This document shows positions 1-6,001 of a stretch of 6,001 nucleotides of DNA, piece by piece. Position numbers and translations under genes: made by a program. The DNA comes from Sphingomonadales bacterium (GTDB lineage: Bacteria; Pseudomonadota; Alphaproteobacteria; Sphingomonadales; Sphingomonadaceae), in assembly GCA_013298745.1 (NCBI GenBank), contig JAAFIT010000167.1, positions 1 through 6,001 on the forward strand, written 5' to 3'. Every line of letters begins with the position of its first letter. Position 1 is the first letter of the stretch. The notes below the pieces were generated by a model. It was not told where the DNA came from and made no database searches. It saw nothing but the letters and a program-made list of their open reading frames with translations.

Positions 1-939
1 GATCACCCGACCACCGGGCCCGCGATAAGGCGCGGCAATGACGCTCGACCCCGAGAGCGAGAAAAGCTGCGATTCGGCGCCGATGAAAATCTTGGTGGCT
101 TCGGCGCCGCGGGCAAGTTCGAGCAGGCGGATCAGTTCTTCTTTGTCCTCGAGATCGCCGAGCAATTGCCGGACGCGTTCGAGATCGACGGTGGATTCAA
201 CGAGATTGGCCTGGCCCCGCACGATCAGCACCGGCCGCGCCGCGCCATCCGAGGACCAGGCGGCAAGGCCCGTCGCCACTGCCTGCGCCGTCATCGCATC
301 GAGCGCGGCGCGATCGGCAGCGATTTCGGCCGCCAGGCGGTCGCCCGCCTCGGCGAGGGTCAGGCCTACGAGCCGGGCGTTGATGTAATTGGCGGCCGCC
401 TCCAGCGCCACGGTCGGCACGCCTTCGGGTAGCTCGACAACGCGATTTTCGACGCTGCCATCGACGCCGACGAGGACGACAAGGGCGCGGGACGGTGACA
501 GCGGCACGAAGCTGACCTGGCGGATCAGCATCTCGCGGCGCGGCACCAGCACCAGCCCGGCGCACTGCGACAGGCCTGAAAGCACGGCGGTGGTGCGCGC
601 CAGCACGTCTTCAATCGCGGCGCCGTGCGAAACGCCGCCTTCAATAGCGGCGCGTTCATCATCCGAAGGTTCGCTGGCCTGCATCATGCCATCAACGAAC
701 ATCCGCAGCCCCAGTTGCGTTGGTAACCGCCCGGCCGAGGTATGCGGCGCGGCGAGCAGGCCGAGTTCCTCCAGATCCTGCATGGTGTTGCGGATCGAGG
801 CCGGCGACAGGCCAAGCGCACCGAGTTTCGACAGGGTGCGCGAGCCGACCGGTGCACCGCTGGCGAGATAGGCATCGACAATTTGCCGGAACACCTCGCG
901 CGCGCGGTCATTCAGATCGGCGACGGTTGGAGACTGCAT
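1..939 (-). CDS. hrcA: Heat-inducible transcription repressor HrcA (C-terminus beyond window)
   Basis: Reading the minus strand from ATG at 939-937 gives 313 uninterrupted codons to the left edge. The N-terminal winged-helix region is diagnostic of HrcA: PVGSRTL at residues 30-36, [18 protein letters not shown] at 45-62 and HTSAGRLPT at 66-74. The visible C-terminal part ends with [10 protein letters not shown]. In the family this segment is followed by a conserved tail of roughly 30 residues, so only the end is missing (family length is about 340-350). HrcA is the cytoplasmic repressor of class I heat-shock genes: it binds CIRCE operators and depends on GroEL for activity. The gene is divergent from rph across 69 bp, an arrangement common in Alphaproteobacteria, where grpE often follows hrcA; that would lie outside this window. 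No Shine-Dalgarno is visible before the ATG, and a TATATT box sits 6 nt upstream of it, suggesting a leaderless message (inference). The family call is very secure. Confidence 0.96.
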   Translation of the reverse strand, partial: MQSPTVADLNDRAREVFRQIVDAYLASGAPVGSRTLSKLGALGLSPASIRNTMQDLEELGLLAAPHTSAGRLPTQLGLRMFVDGMMQASEPSDDERAAIEGGVSHGAAIEDVLARTTAVLSGLSQCAGLVLVPRREMLIRQVSFVPLSPSRALVVLVGVDGSVENRVVELPEGVPTVALEAAANYINARLVGLTLAEAGDRLAAEIAADRAALDAMTAQAVATGLAAWSSDGAARPVLIVRGQANLVESTVDLERVRQLLGDLEDKEELIRLLELARGAEATKIFIGAESQLFSLSGSSVIAAPYRGPGGRVI

Positions 940-945
940 GGGCAC

Positions 946-974
946 AATATAGACGCTCGGCAGATTGTTCGCTA
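946..974 (-). promoter_or_regulatory. Candidate hrcA promoter, possibly leaderless
   Basis: On the minus strand a TATATT -10-like hexamer (951-946) is preceded, with a 17-bp spacer, by a weak -35-like TAGCGA (974-969). Six bases separate the -10 from the hrcA ATG, so the seventh base, where transcription would normally begin, is the A of the start codon. Together with the missing Shine-Dalgarno, this suggests leaderless transcription. The same AT-rich core reads TATAGA on the plus strand (948-953) and could serve rph, but its possible -35 partner TTGGAG (927-932) is only 15 bp away, so I do not call an rph promoter. Confidence 0.35.
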
Positions 975-994
975 CCCACCCGACAACTTCCAAA

Positions 995-999
995 AAGGA
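995..999 (+). promoter_or_regulatory. Ribosome binding site of rph
   Basis: AAGGA lies 9 nt upstream of the ATG at 1009. This supports 1009 as the rph start over the in-frame upstream codons, which would extend the reading frame far into hrcA on the opposite strand. Confidence 0.7.
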
Positions 1000-1008
1000 C
1001 TTGTGCCC

Positions 1009-1725
1009 ATGCGCCCTTCCGGCCGCGCCCCCGATCAGATGCGGACGATCGAGATGATCCCCGGTTTTTCCGCCCATGCCGAAGGCTCGTGCCTCGTCAA
1101 GTTCGGCAACACCCATGTGCTGGTAACGGCGAGCGTTGAAGATCGCCTGCCGCCATGGTTGCGCGGCAAGGGATCGGGATGGGTGACGGCCGAATATGGC
1201 ATGCTGCCCCGTGCCACCCACACCCGCGGCAGCCGCGAGGCCGCCAAGGGCAAGCAATCGGGCCGCACCCAGGAAATCCAGCGGCTGATCGGGCGCTCGC
1301 TGCGCGCTGTCACCGACCTGACGTTGCTCGGCGAACGCCAGATCACGCTGGATTGCGACGTCATCCAGGCCGATGGCGGCACTCGCACCGCCTCGATTTC
1401 CGGCGCCTGGGTGGCGCTGCGCCTCGCCATCGATGGCATCATGGCGAAAACCCCGCTCGCGGGTGACCCACTGGCGACGCAGGTCGCGGCGATTTCCTGC
1501 GGCGTCCATAACGGCCAGCCGGTGCTCGATCTCGATTACATCGAGGATTCGGATGCCGGTACCGATGCCAATTTCGTGCTGACCAGCACCGGCGGCATGG
1601 TCGAGGTTCAGGCCACCGCCGAAGGCGCGCCGTTCGATGAAGAGACCCTGCTGCGCCTGCTGCGCCTCGCCCGCATCGGCTGCAACGAGGTGTTCGCGGC
1701 CCAGTTGAAGGCGACGGGCCGCTGA
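1009..1725 (+). CDS. rph: Ribonuclease PH
   Basis: This 238-residue protein is full length for RNase PH, a phosphate-dependent 3'-to-5' exoribonuclease that trims tRNA 3' ends (and other RNAs) and works as a hexameric ring in the cytoplasm. It begins [12 protein letters not shown], the typical family N-terminus. Phosphate-binding residues fall at the family positions: Arg86 (in [16 protein letters not shown]) and Gly124-Thr125-Arg126 (in [13 protein letters not shown]). The catalytic acidic segment [16 protein letters not shown] carries Asp180 and Asp186. The start at 1009 is chosen for its AAGGA site and family alignment; the open frame continues upstream to about 742, but that part overlaps hrcA and has no family counterpart. 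It is the first gene of an rph-rdgB-hemW operon, with 2 bp between its stop and the rdgB start. The RNase PH core looks intact, unlike the frameshifted rph of E. coli K-12. Confidence 0.97.
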   Translation: MRPSGRAPDQMRTIEMIPGFSAHAEGSCLVKFGNTHVLVTASVEDRLPPWLRGKGSGWVTAEYGMLPRATHTRGSREAAKGKQSGRTQEIQRLIGRSLRAVTDLTLLGERQITLDCDVIQADGGTRTASISGAWVALRLAIDGIMAKTPLAGDPLATQVAAISCGVHNGQPVLDLDYIEDSDAGTDANFVLTSTGGMVEVQATAEGAPFDEETLLRLLRLARIGCNEVFAAQLKATGR

Positions 1726-1727
1726 CC

Positions 1728-2330
1728 ATGGCGCGCGTGCTTGCCCCCGGCCGGCTGGTGCTGGCGACGCACAACCCCGGCAAGGTGGTCGAACTGGCCG
1801 AATTGCTCGGCCCGCATGGGCTGGAGGTCGTCTCGGCGGGCAGTCTTGGCCTGCCGGAGCCCGAAGAAACCGGCGATACCTTCATCGCCAACGCCGAATT
1901 GAAGGCGCTGGCGGCGGCCACTGCCAGCGGTTTGCCGGCGCTGGCCGATGATTCGGGCCTCTGCGTCGATATTCTGGGCGGTGCGCCAGGGATTTATTCG
2001 GCGCGCTGGGCGGGCGCTGCCAAGGATTTCGCCGCCGCGATGGCAAAAGTGAACACCGCGATGGGCGATTCGGGCTCGCGCGGCGCGCATTTCGTCTGCG
2101 CGCTGACGCTCGCCTGGCCCGATGGGCATGTCGAAAGCGTCGAAGGCCGCTGCGATGGCCGGCTGGTGTGGCCGCCGCGCGGCGAAAACGGCTTCGGCTA
2201 TGATCCGATGTTCGTGATGGACGGCAAATCGCGCACCTTCGGCGAGATTTCACGCGACGAAAAGGAAGCCGACAACCACCGGGCGCGGGCGTTTCGCCAG
2301 CTTTTGCCACTGTTGCCGCCGCGGAAATGA
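1728..2330 (+). CDS. rdgB: Non-canonical purine NTP pyrophosphatase (RdgB/HAM1 family)
   Basis: This 200-residue protein matches RdgB/HAM1 length. These enzymes hydrolyse dITP, ITP and XTP to the monophosphate plus pyrophosphate, keeping deaminated purines out of DNA and RNA. Family marks in order are: THNPGK (residues 14-19, the substrate-binding T-x-N-x-x-K); [15 protein letters not shown] (46-60); the catalytic ADDSGL (73-78, Asp74/Asp75) followed by [17 protein letters not shown]; and GFGYDPMF (155-162). Near the C-terminus the usual SHR base-contact motif reads NHR (183-185), so His184 and Arg185 are kept but Ser is replaced. The ATG lies 2 bp after the rph stop with no strong Shine-Dalgarno, so translation is probably coupled. 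The last 4 bases overlap the start of hemW. The function call is secure; the substitution is a small oddity. Confidence 0.96.
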   Translation: MARVLAPGRLVLATHNPGKVVELAELLGPHGLEVVSAGSLGLPEPEETGDTFIANAELKALAAATASGLPALADDSGLCVDILGGAPGIYSARWAGAAKDFAAAMAKVNTAMGDSGSRGAHFVCALTLAWPDGHVESVEGRCDGRLVWPPRGENGFGYDPMFVMDGKSRTFGEISRDEKEADNHRARAFRQLLPLLPPRK

Positions 2331-3463
2331 GCGAAGAGCCGCTCGCACTCTACGTTCACTGGCCGTTCTGCGTCACCAAATGCCCCTATTGTGACTTCAA
2401 CAGCCATGTCCGGGCATCGGTTGACGATGCAATTTGGTGCGTCGCACTGCTCAAGGACCTCGCCATCGAGGCGCAAAAGCTGCCTGGCCGCCGCCTTGCC
2501 AGTATCTTTTTCGGCGGCGGCACCCCCAGTCTGATGCCACCAGCGACGGTTGCGGCGATCATCGAAGCGGCTTGCCGGCACTGGCAACCGCTCGAAAACA
2601 TCGAAATCACGCTCGAAGCCAACCCGTCATCGGTTGAATCGGCGCGCTTTGCCGGCTTTGCAGCGGCCGGAATCAACCGTTTGAGCCTCGGTTTGCAGGC
2701 GCTGAACGATGCCGATCTGAAGGTTCTTGGCCGTCCGCACGACCTGGCACAGGGGCTGGCGGCGCTCGAAACCGCGCAAAACCACTTCGATCGGGTGAGT
2801 TTTGACCTGATTTATGACCGTCCGGGCATGACGATCGCCAGTTGGCAGGCCGAATTGGCGCGGGCTTTGGCCTTTGGCACCGACCATTTGTCGCTCTATC
2901 AGCTCACTCTGGAGCCCGGAACACGCTTCACAGCGCTCCACAAGCAGGGAAAACTGACGCTTCCTGATGCCGAAACCTCCGCCGATCTGTTCGATCTGAC
3001 CCGTATGATGACCGCCGCGGCGGGAATTCCGGCGTATGAAGTCTCCAATCACGCGCGCTTGGGCAGCGAAAGCCGCCACAATCTCGCCTACTGGACCTAC
3101 GGCGACTACGCCGGCATCGGCCCCGGCGCCCATGGCCGGCGGTCCGGCATCGCCACCGAACGGTTGAAAAAGCCCGAAAGCTGGCTGGCGGCGCTGGAAT
3201 CCGGCGGCGGCTTCAGCGAAACGGCGCTCACATCCACCGAACGCGCCACCGAAGCGCTGGTGATGGGGCTGCGGCTGGGGACCGGAATCGATGCAGCGCG
3301 GTTTCGGGCCCGCACCGGCGTGGCGCTGGAAAGCATCCTGCGGCCCAATCGTGTGGCACGACTGGTCGATCAGGGCCTGCTCGAACACGATGCGTTGGGG
3401 CTGCGGCTGACACTGGCCGGGCAACCGTTTGTCGATACCGTGCTGAAAGAGATCGCTGCTTAG
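2327..3463 (+). CDS. hemW: Radical SAM heme chaperone HemW
   Basis: This 378-residue protein has the normal HemW length. The N-terminus [20 protein letters not shown] carries the radical-SAM cluster motif C-x3-C-x2-C at Cys15, Cys19 and Cys22, followed by Phe24. True HemN (oxygen-independent coproporphyrinogen dehydrogenase) has a further Cys at that place, so this is HemW, though such genes are often mislabelled hem[11 protein letters not shown] around residues 61-70 is the SAM-binding GGGTP segment. HNLAYW at 251-256 is the HNxxYW heme-binding motif described for HemW, followed by GIGPGAHG. HemW binds heme and passes it to respiratory proteins at the membrane. It overlaps rdgB by 4 bp (ATGA), consistent with coupled translation, and is the last gene of the rph-rdgB-hemW operon. 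A REP-like double hairpin begins 21 bp after its stop. Confidence 0.95.
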   Translation: MSEEPLALYVHWPFCVTKCPYCDFNSHVRASVDDAIWCVALLKDLAIEAQKLPGRRLASIFFGGGTPSLMPPATVAAIIEAACRHWQPLENIEITLEANPSSVESARFAGFAAAGINRLSLGLQALNDADLKVLGRPHDLAQGLAALETAQNHFDRVSFDLIYDRPGMTIASWQAELARALAFGTDHLSLYQLTLEPGTRFTALHKQGKLTLPDAETSADLFDLTRMMTAAAGIPAYEVSNHARLGSESRHNLAYWTYGDYAGIGPGAHGRRSGIATERLKKPESWLAALESGGGFSETALTSTERATEALVMGLRLGTGIDAARFRARTGVALESILRPNRVARLVDQGLLEHDALGLRLTLAGQPFVDTVLKEIAA

Positions 3464-3484
3464 GCGCCGAGCACCACAATCCAA

Positions 3485-3560
3485 CCGTCACCCCCGCGCA
3501 GGCGGGGGCCCATCACCTGAACACTGTCGCGATGGGCCCCCGCCTTCGCGGGGGTGACGG
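3485..3560. repeat. REP-like inverted pair of GC-rich hairpins between convergent genes; possible bidirectional terminator
   Basis: The arms 3485-3514 and 3531-3560 are 30 bp each and complementary at 29 of 30 positions, with a 16-nt spacer (3515-3530). Each arm also folds on its own: CCCCCGC (3491-3497), loop GCAG, GCGGGGG (3502-3508); and CCCCCGC (3537-3543), loop CTTC, GCGGGGG (3548-3554). The RNA could therefore form two small hairpins or one long stem in either direction. The element sits exactly 21 bp from the hemW stop and 21 bp from the stop of the opposing lipoprotein gene. There is no T-tract on either side, so if it ends transcription it is not a classic intrinsic terminator. The double-hairpin layout resembles the REP/BIME intergenic repeats common in sphingomonad genomes (inference; copy number cannot be seen here). 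Confidence 0.75.
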
Positions 3561-3581
3561 GCTATTCAGAGCGCGCGCGCC

Positions 3582-4847
3582 CTAGTTCCCGAAGCTCTTC
3601 GGCGCCGGTGACACCACCGAAATCGTGCCACTGCCGATCTGCTGCACTTCCAGGCCGCGCTCGGCGATGTTCGATGGCGTGAAGCGGAAGGCGCCATCGA
3701 TGCCGGCGAAGCCATCGCGGCTCGACAGCGCGGCTACCGGGAACGGCGCGCCGAGCGGCCAGTTGCCGGCGAGGCTGTTGACCAGCAGCACCGAATCATA
3801 GCCAAAGCTCGCCAACCGCGACGGATTGCTGCCGAATTTGGTCTTGTAGCGCTCCGACAATTTGCGGAAGCGCTCGTCCGAAACCGAGGAGAACAGCGCG
3901 CCGCGCAGCGTCGGAACATTGGCCAGCGCCGGTTCATTGTTCCACAATTCAGTGCCGAGGATTGCCGCCGACCCCGGCGCAACGCCGAGTTTGACGAGCA
4001 CCGGCATGAACTGCGCGGCGACGCTGCCGGCATCGGCGATCAACAAGGCCTGGAACGGCACCGGCGCCGGCACCGCCGCGGCCACCGTGCCATCGGGCCG
4101 GATCGTCGGCTTGGCCGTCTTGGAGCGCGTATCATAGGCGGTGACGCTGCGCGCCGCCGCGACCATCTTGGCCGGGTCGCGCGGATAGCTGACCACCGCG
4201 GTCGAACGCCCGCCGGCGGCCTCGACGGCGCGGACAAAGGCGCTCGAGGCGCGCTGGCCATAGACGCCGGCCGGCACGAGAGCGGCAAAGCGTTCGATGC
4301 CACGGCTGCGGGCATAGCTGACGGTGCGGGCGATCGACTGGCCGGGCTGAAAGCCGAGGATGTAAACACTGCCGCCGGCGAGGCTCGAATCATTGGAGAA
4401 GCTGATCACCGGCACATTCTTGGGTGCGGCGACAGCCTGAACCGCGCCGATATCGCCGGCGAGCAGCGGCCCGAGCACCAGCCCGGCGCCTTCGGACAGC
4501 GCCCTGGTGGCGGCGGCACCGGCGCCGGCGGCGGTATCATAGACCCGCAGGTTGACGCGCTTGTCTCCCGCATCGAGCAACGCCATGTTCGCGGCATTGG
4601 CGATCGACTGGCCGACCGGCGCGTTCGCCCCGGTCAACGGCACCAGCAGCGCGACGCGGTTCTGTTCGGCTTGTGGCAACGCCTGCGGCTTGGCCTCGAC
4701 CGGCGGCGGTGGCGGCGGCGGCGGCGGCGCCACGACCGCTTTTTGCGGTCCGGCACAGGCAGCGACGAGCAGCAGCAGTCCCGTTGCCGCAACAGAGCCG
4801 AAGCGCGGCGCTTGCCAGCGCGGCGTTTCCGCGTTCAGGGTAATCAT
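3582..4847 (-). CDS. LpoA-like penicillin-binding protein activator, periplasmic-binding-fold lipoprotein
   Basis: This is a 421-residue predicted lipoprotein. The N-terminus has a basic stretch, then hydrophobic GLLLLVAAC ending in a lipobox with Cys31 as the probable lipidated residue. A linker with nine consecutive prolines (41-49) follows. From about residue 63 (NRVALLVPLTG) to near the end it looks like a type I periplasmic-binding fold of the LppC/YraM/LpoA family. E. coli LpoA, which activates PBP1A from the outer membrane, is much longer and has an extra N-terminal TPR-like domain; only the C-terminal domain is present here, as is usual in Alphaproteobacteria. Whether it activates a PBP or binds a small ligand cannot be told from sequence. 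Its position beside rsmI and yraN mirrors yraL-yraM-yraN of enterobacteria and supports the call. The ATG at 4847 has a good GGAGGA site 5 nt upstream. It is convergent with hemW and divergent from rsmI with no spacer. Confidence 0.85.
   Translation of the reverse strand: MITLNAETPRWQAPRFGSVAATGLLLLVAACAGPQKAVVAPPPPPPPPPVEAKPQALPQAEQNRVALLVPLTGANAPVGQSIANAANMALLDAGDKRVNLRVYDTAAGAGAAATRALSEGAGLVLGPLLAGDIGAVQAVAAPKNVPVISFSNDSSLAGGSVYILGFQPGQSIARTVSYARSRGIERFAALVPAGVYGQRASSAFVRAVEAAGGRSTAVVSYPRDPAKMVAAARSVTAYDTRSKTAKPTIRPDGTVAAAVPAPVPFQALLIADAGSVAAQFMPVLVKLGVAPGSAAILGTELWNNEPALANVPTLRGALFSSVSDERFRKLSERYKTKFGSNPSRLASFGYDSVLLVNSLAGNWPLGAPFPVAALSSRDGFAGIDGAFRFTPSNIAERGLEVQQIGSGTISVVSPAPKSFGN
4701..4727. 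repeat. GGC-type trinucleotide tract encoding nine prolines
   Basis: Nine near-identical CGG/GGC triplets, interrupted once (TGG on the plus strand), encode the nine-proline linker of the minus-strand lipoprotein. The linker would hold the binding domain away from the membrane anchor. The tract is a simple repeat and so could vary in length between strains through replication slippage. Confidence 0.8.
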
Positions 4848-5717
4848 GTGAATCCTCCCGGCCCTTACTTCGAATCAGCAGGCCTTACGCCGGGGCTTTA
4901 TATCGTTGCGACGCCTATCGGCAATCTTGGCGACCTCAGCCCGCGGGCTGCCGCAACTCTGGCACGGGCTGCCGTGATTGCCGCCGAAGATACGCGGGTG
5001 ACGGCCAAATTGCTCCATCACCTCGGCGTGCGCGTGCCGATGCTGGCTTATCATGATCATAGCGACGACAGCGTGCGCCGCGGCCTGATCGCCCGGGCGC
5101 TGGTGGAACCGGTGGCGCTGACATCGGATGCCGGCACGCCGTTGATTTCCGATCCCGGCTTCAAGCTGGTGCGCGATGCCCGGGCGGCAGGCGTCAATAT
5201 CGTCACCTTGCCTGGCCCCTGTGCCGCTATCGCGGCGCTGACGCTTTCGGGGCTGCCCACCGATCGCTTCCTGTTTGCCGGGTTCCTGCCCGCCAAGGCC
5301 GGCGCGCGCACGACCGCCATAGCCGAACTCGCCAGTATCCGGGCGACACTTGTGCTGTATGAATCGGGCCCGCGGCTTGCCGCATCGCTGGCAGCGCTCG
5401 CGGCCGGGATGGGCAACCGCGAGGCAGCCGTGGCGCGCGAAATCAGCAAACGCTTTGAAGAATGTGTGACCGGGACGCTCTCGGACCTTGCTGCGCGTTA
5501 TGCCGAAGCGGCACCGCGTGGCGAGATCGTCATCACCATCGCGCCGCCGGGCGAGGCGCCGCCACCCGACGCCGAAACGCTCGACGAGGCGCTGCGTACG
5601 GCCCTCTCCCGCACCAGCCTCAAAAGCGCCGTCGCTGAGGTCAGCAGCGCGCTCGGGCTGCCACGCAGTGATGTTTATGCCCGAGCGCTTGAATTGAAGG
5701 CCGATGCCGGCGCCTGA
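4848..5717 (+). CDS. rsmI: 16S rRNA (cytidine(1402)-2'-O)-methyltransferase
   Basis: This 289-residue protein matches RsmI length (E. coli about 286). RsmI uses SAM to 2'-O-methylate C1402 in the decoding centre of 16S rRNA. It is a tetrapyrrole-methylase-fold protein. Conserved segments in order are: [19 protein letters not shown] (16-34), AAEDTR (45-50), [12 protein letters not shown] (from 93, Asp94-Ala-Gly-Thr-Pro98), LPGPCA (121-126) followed by [16 protein letters not shown], and GEIVITI in the C-terminal part. The only conventional start just before the conserved N-terminus is GTG at 4848, with a modest AGGG (4837-4840) 7 nt upstream. The frame stays open upstream to about 4671, but that part is antisense to the proline linker and signal peptide of the neighbouring lipoprotein. 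The GTG directly abuts that gene's ATG. The 3' end overlaps yraN by 14 bp, so the two are probably co-transcribed. Confidence 0.95.
   Translation: MNPPGPYFESAGLTPGLYIVATPIGNLGDLSPRAAATLARAAVIAAEDTRVTAKLLHHLGVRVPMLAYHDHSDDSVRRGLIARALVEPVALTSDAGTPLISDPGFKLVRDARAAGVNIVTLPGPCAAIAALTLSGLPTDRFLFAGFLPAKAGARTTAIAELASIRATLVLYESGPRLAASLAALAAGMGNREAAVAREISKRFEECVTGTLSDLAARYAEAAPRGEIVITIAPPGEAPPPDAETLDEALRTALSRTSLKSAVAEVSSALGLPRSDVYARALELKADAGA
4853..4858 (-). promoter_or_regulatory. Ribosome binding site of the LpoA-like gene, inside rsmI codons 2-4
   Basis: On the minus strand GGAGGA ends 5 nt before the ATG at 4847. It is the clearest Shine-Dalgarno in the window and fixes that start. Because rsmI begins at 4848 on the other strand, this site lies within the first codons of rsmI. 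Confidence 0.75.
4897..4924 (-). promoter_or_regulatory. Candidate sigma70-type promoter for the LpoA-like gene, inside rsmI
   Basis: On the minus strand TTGCCG (4924-4919) and TATAAA (4902-4897) are separated by 16 bp. Transcription from it would start near 4890, leaving a leader of about 42 nt that contains the GGAGGA site. It lies wholly in the 5' coding part of rsmI (about codons 17-26), as any promoter close to this gene must. The call rests only on similarity to the consensus. Confidence 0.4.
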
Positions 5718-6001
5718 TTCGGCCGAGCGACGCCGCCGCGACCGCAAGGGCCGCCGCGCCGAAACAGTCGCCGCCTGGTTTTTGGTTGCCAAAGGTTATC
5801 GAATATTGGCGCGGCGCGTGCGAACACGTGCCGGCGAGATTGATATTGTTGCCCGGCACCGCGACTCTTTGGTGTTTGTCGAAGTAAAAGCGCGCACCAC
5901 TCTCGACAGCGCGATATTTGCACTGCATCCTTCGGCTTTGCGGCGGATCGAAGCCGCGTCGCGCGTGCTTGCCCCCCGATTCGGGTCTGGCTGCACCACA
6001 A
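5704..6001 (+). CDS. yraN: YraN/UPF0102 family protein, putative endonuclease fold (C-terminus beyond window)
   Basis: From ATG at 5704 there are 99 codons to the right edge without a stop. Family members are about 115-125 residues, so only the last part is missing. After a very basic N-terminus ([14 protein letters not shown], residues 7-20), the protein shows the restriction-endonuclease-like signature of the family: Glu20, then AGEIDIV (43-49, Glu45 and Asp47) and VFVEVKAR (57-64, Glu60 and Lys62). Nuclease activity is inferred from these residues; the cellular role of YraN is not established. AAGG (5697-5700) is only 3 nt from the ATG, so translation may rely on coupling to rsmI, which it overlaps by 14 bp. 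The rsmI-yraN pairing is widespread in proteobacteria and supports the call. Confidence 0.92.
   Translation, partial: MPAPDSAERRRRDRKGRRAETVAAWFLVAKGYRILARRVRTRAGEIDIVARHRDSLVFVEVKARTTLDSAIFALHPSALRRIEAASRVLAPRFGSGCTT

Larger units (their letters stand above)
936..1012. repeat. 12-bp perfect inverted repeat across the hrcA and rph start codons
   Basis: GCATGGGCACAA (936-947) and its exact reverse complement TTGTGCCCATGC (1001-1012) flank a 53-bp spacer. Each arm contains the start codon of one divergent gene, so hrcA and rph share the identical context TTGTGCCC-ATG-C. The pairing stops abruptly on both sides of each arm. It could be a pair of operator half-sites, a shared translation-start element, or coincidence helped by the forced ATG. 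It does not resemble CIRCE (TTAGCACTC-N9-GAGTGCTAA). The repeat is directly visible; any function is inference. Confidence 0.6.

Noticed and set aside
742..1008. In-frame N-terminal extension of rph (the frame is open from an ATG at 742)
   Set aside because: It is antisense to hrcA coding sequence, has no counterpart in RNase PH, and the ATG at 1009 has a good Shine-Dalgarno and the canonical MRPSGR start.
2627..3484. Long minus-strand open frame (285 codons) opposite hemW
   Set aside because: It is a high-GC shadow of the hemW codon pattern, has no recognisable domain, and lies entirely under a strongly supported gene.
3571..3580. (GC)5 alternating run beside the lipoprotein stop codon
   Set aside because: It is a short alternating tract of a kind expected by chance in DNA this GC-rich; there is no evidence of a function.
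4671..4847. In-frame N-terminal extension of rsmI (ATG at 4671)
   Set aside because: The extra 59 residues are an arginine-rich reading of the opposite strand of the proline linker and signal peptide; GTG at 4848 fits the family length.
4875..5792. Long minus-strand open frame (305 codons) opposite rsmI
   Set aside because: It is composition-driven, rich in Arg, Gly and Ala, with no motif, and is antisense to a well-supported gene.
1..6001. Search for mobile elements, CRISPR arrays, tRNA/rRNA genes, toxin-antitoxin or defence genes
   Set aside because: No direct-repeat arrays, transposase or integrase motifs, tRNA-like folds or small paired genes were seen; coding is continuous housekeeping sequence with consistent codon use.

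Overview
The window is a compact, high-GC stretch of bacterial chromosome carrying seven protein genes. It is most likely from an alphaproteobacterium, and probably Sphingomonadales. The assignment rests on the hrcA / rph-rdgB-hemW arrangement, on the short single-domain LpoA-like lipoprotein beside rsmI-yraN, and on the GC-rich REP-like inverted pair between genes. It is inference from gene order and protein flavour, not from a database search.

Layout: positions 1-939 (minus strand) hold most of hrcA, the heat-shock repressor, cut at its C-terminus by the window edge. A 69-bp divergent intergenic region separates it from a tight plus-strand operon: rph (RNase PH, 1009-1725), rdgB (non-canonical purine NTP pyrophosphatase, 1728-2330) and hemW (radical-SAM heme chaperone, 2327-3463). 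The gaps in this operon are 2 bp and then a 4-bp ATGA overlap. A 118-bp convergent intergenic region follows and contains a near-perfect 30-bp inverted pair of small GC-rich hairpins (3485-3560). On the minus strand comes an LpoA-like penicillin-binding-protein-activator lipoprotein (3582-4847). Its start codon directly abuts the GTG start of rsmI (16S rRNA 2'-O-methyltransferase, 4848-5717), which overlaps by 14 bp the start of a YraN/UPF0102 nuclease-fold gene (5704 to the right edge, incomplete).

All the genes are housekeeping: heat-shock control, tRNA 3' maturation, nucleotide-pool sanitation, heme delivery, envelope/peptidoglycan support, rRNA modification and a putative nuclease. I saw no mobile element, CRISPR array, tRNA or rRNA, toxin-antitoxin pair or defence system, and I do not think the window contains a new system. 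What merits a second look is regulatory architecture. A perfect 12-bp inverted repeat covers both the hrcA and rph start codons. hrcA has a candidate leaderless promoter and no CIRCE element. The lpoA and rsmI genes have back-to-back start codons with no spacer. The REP-like double hairpin sits midway between two convergent stop codons.
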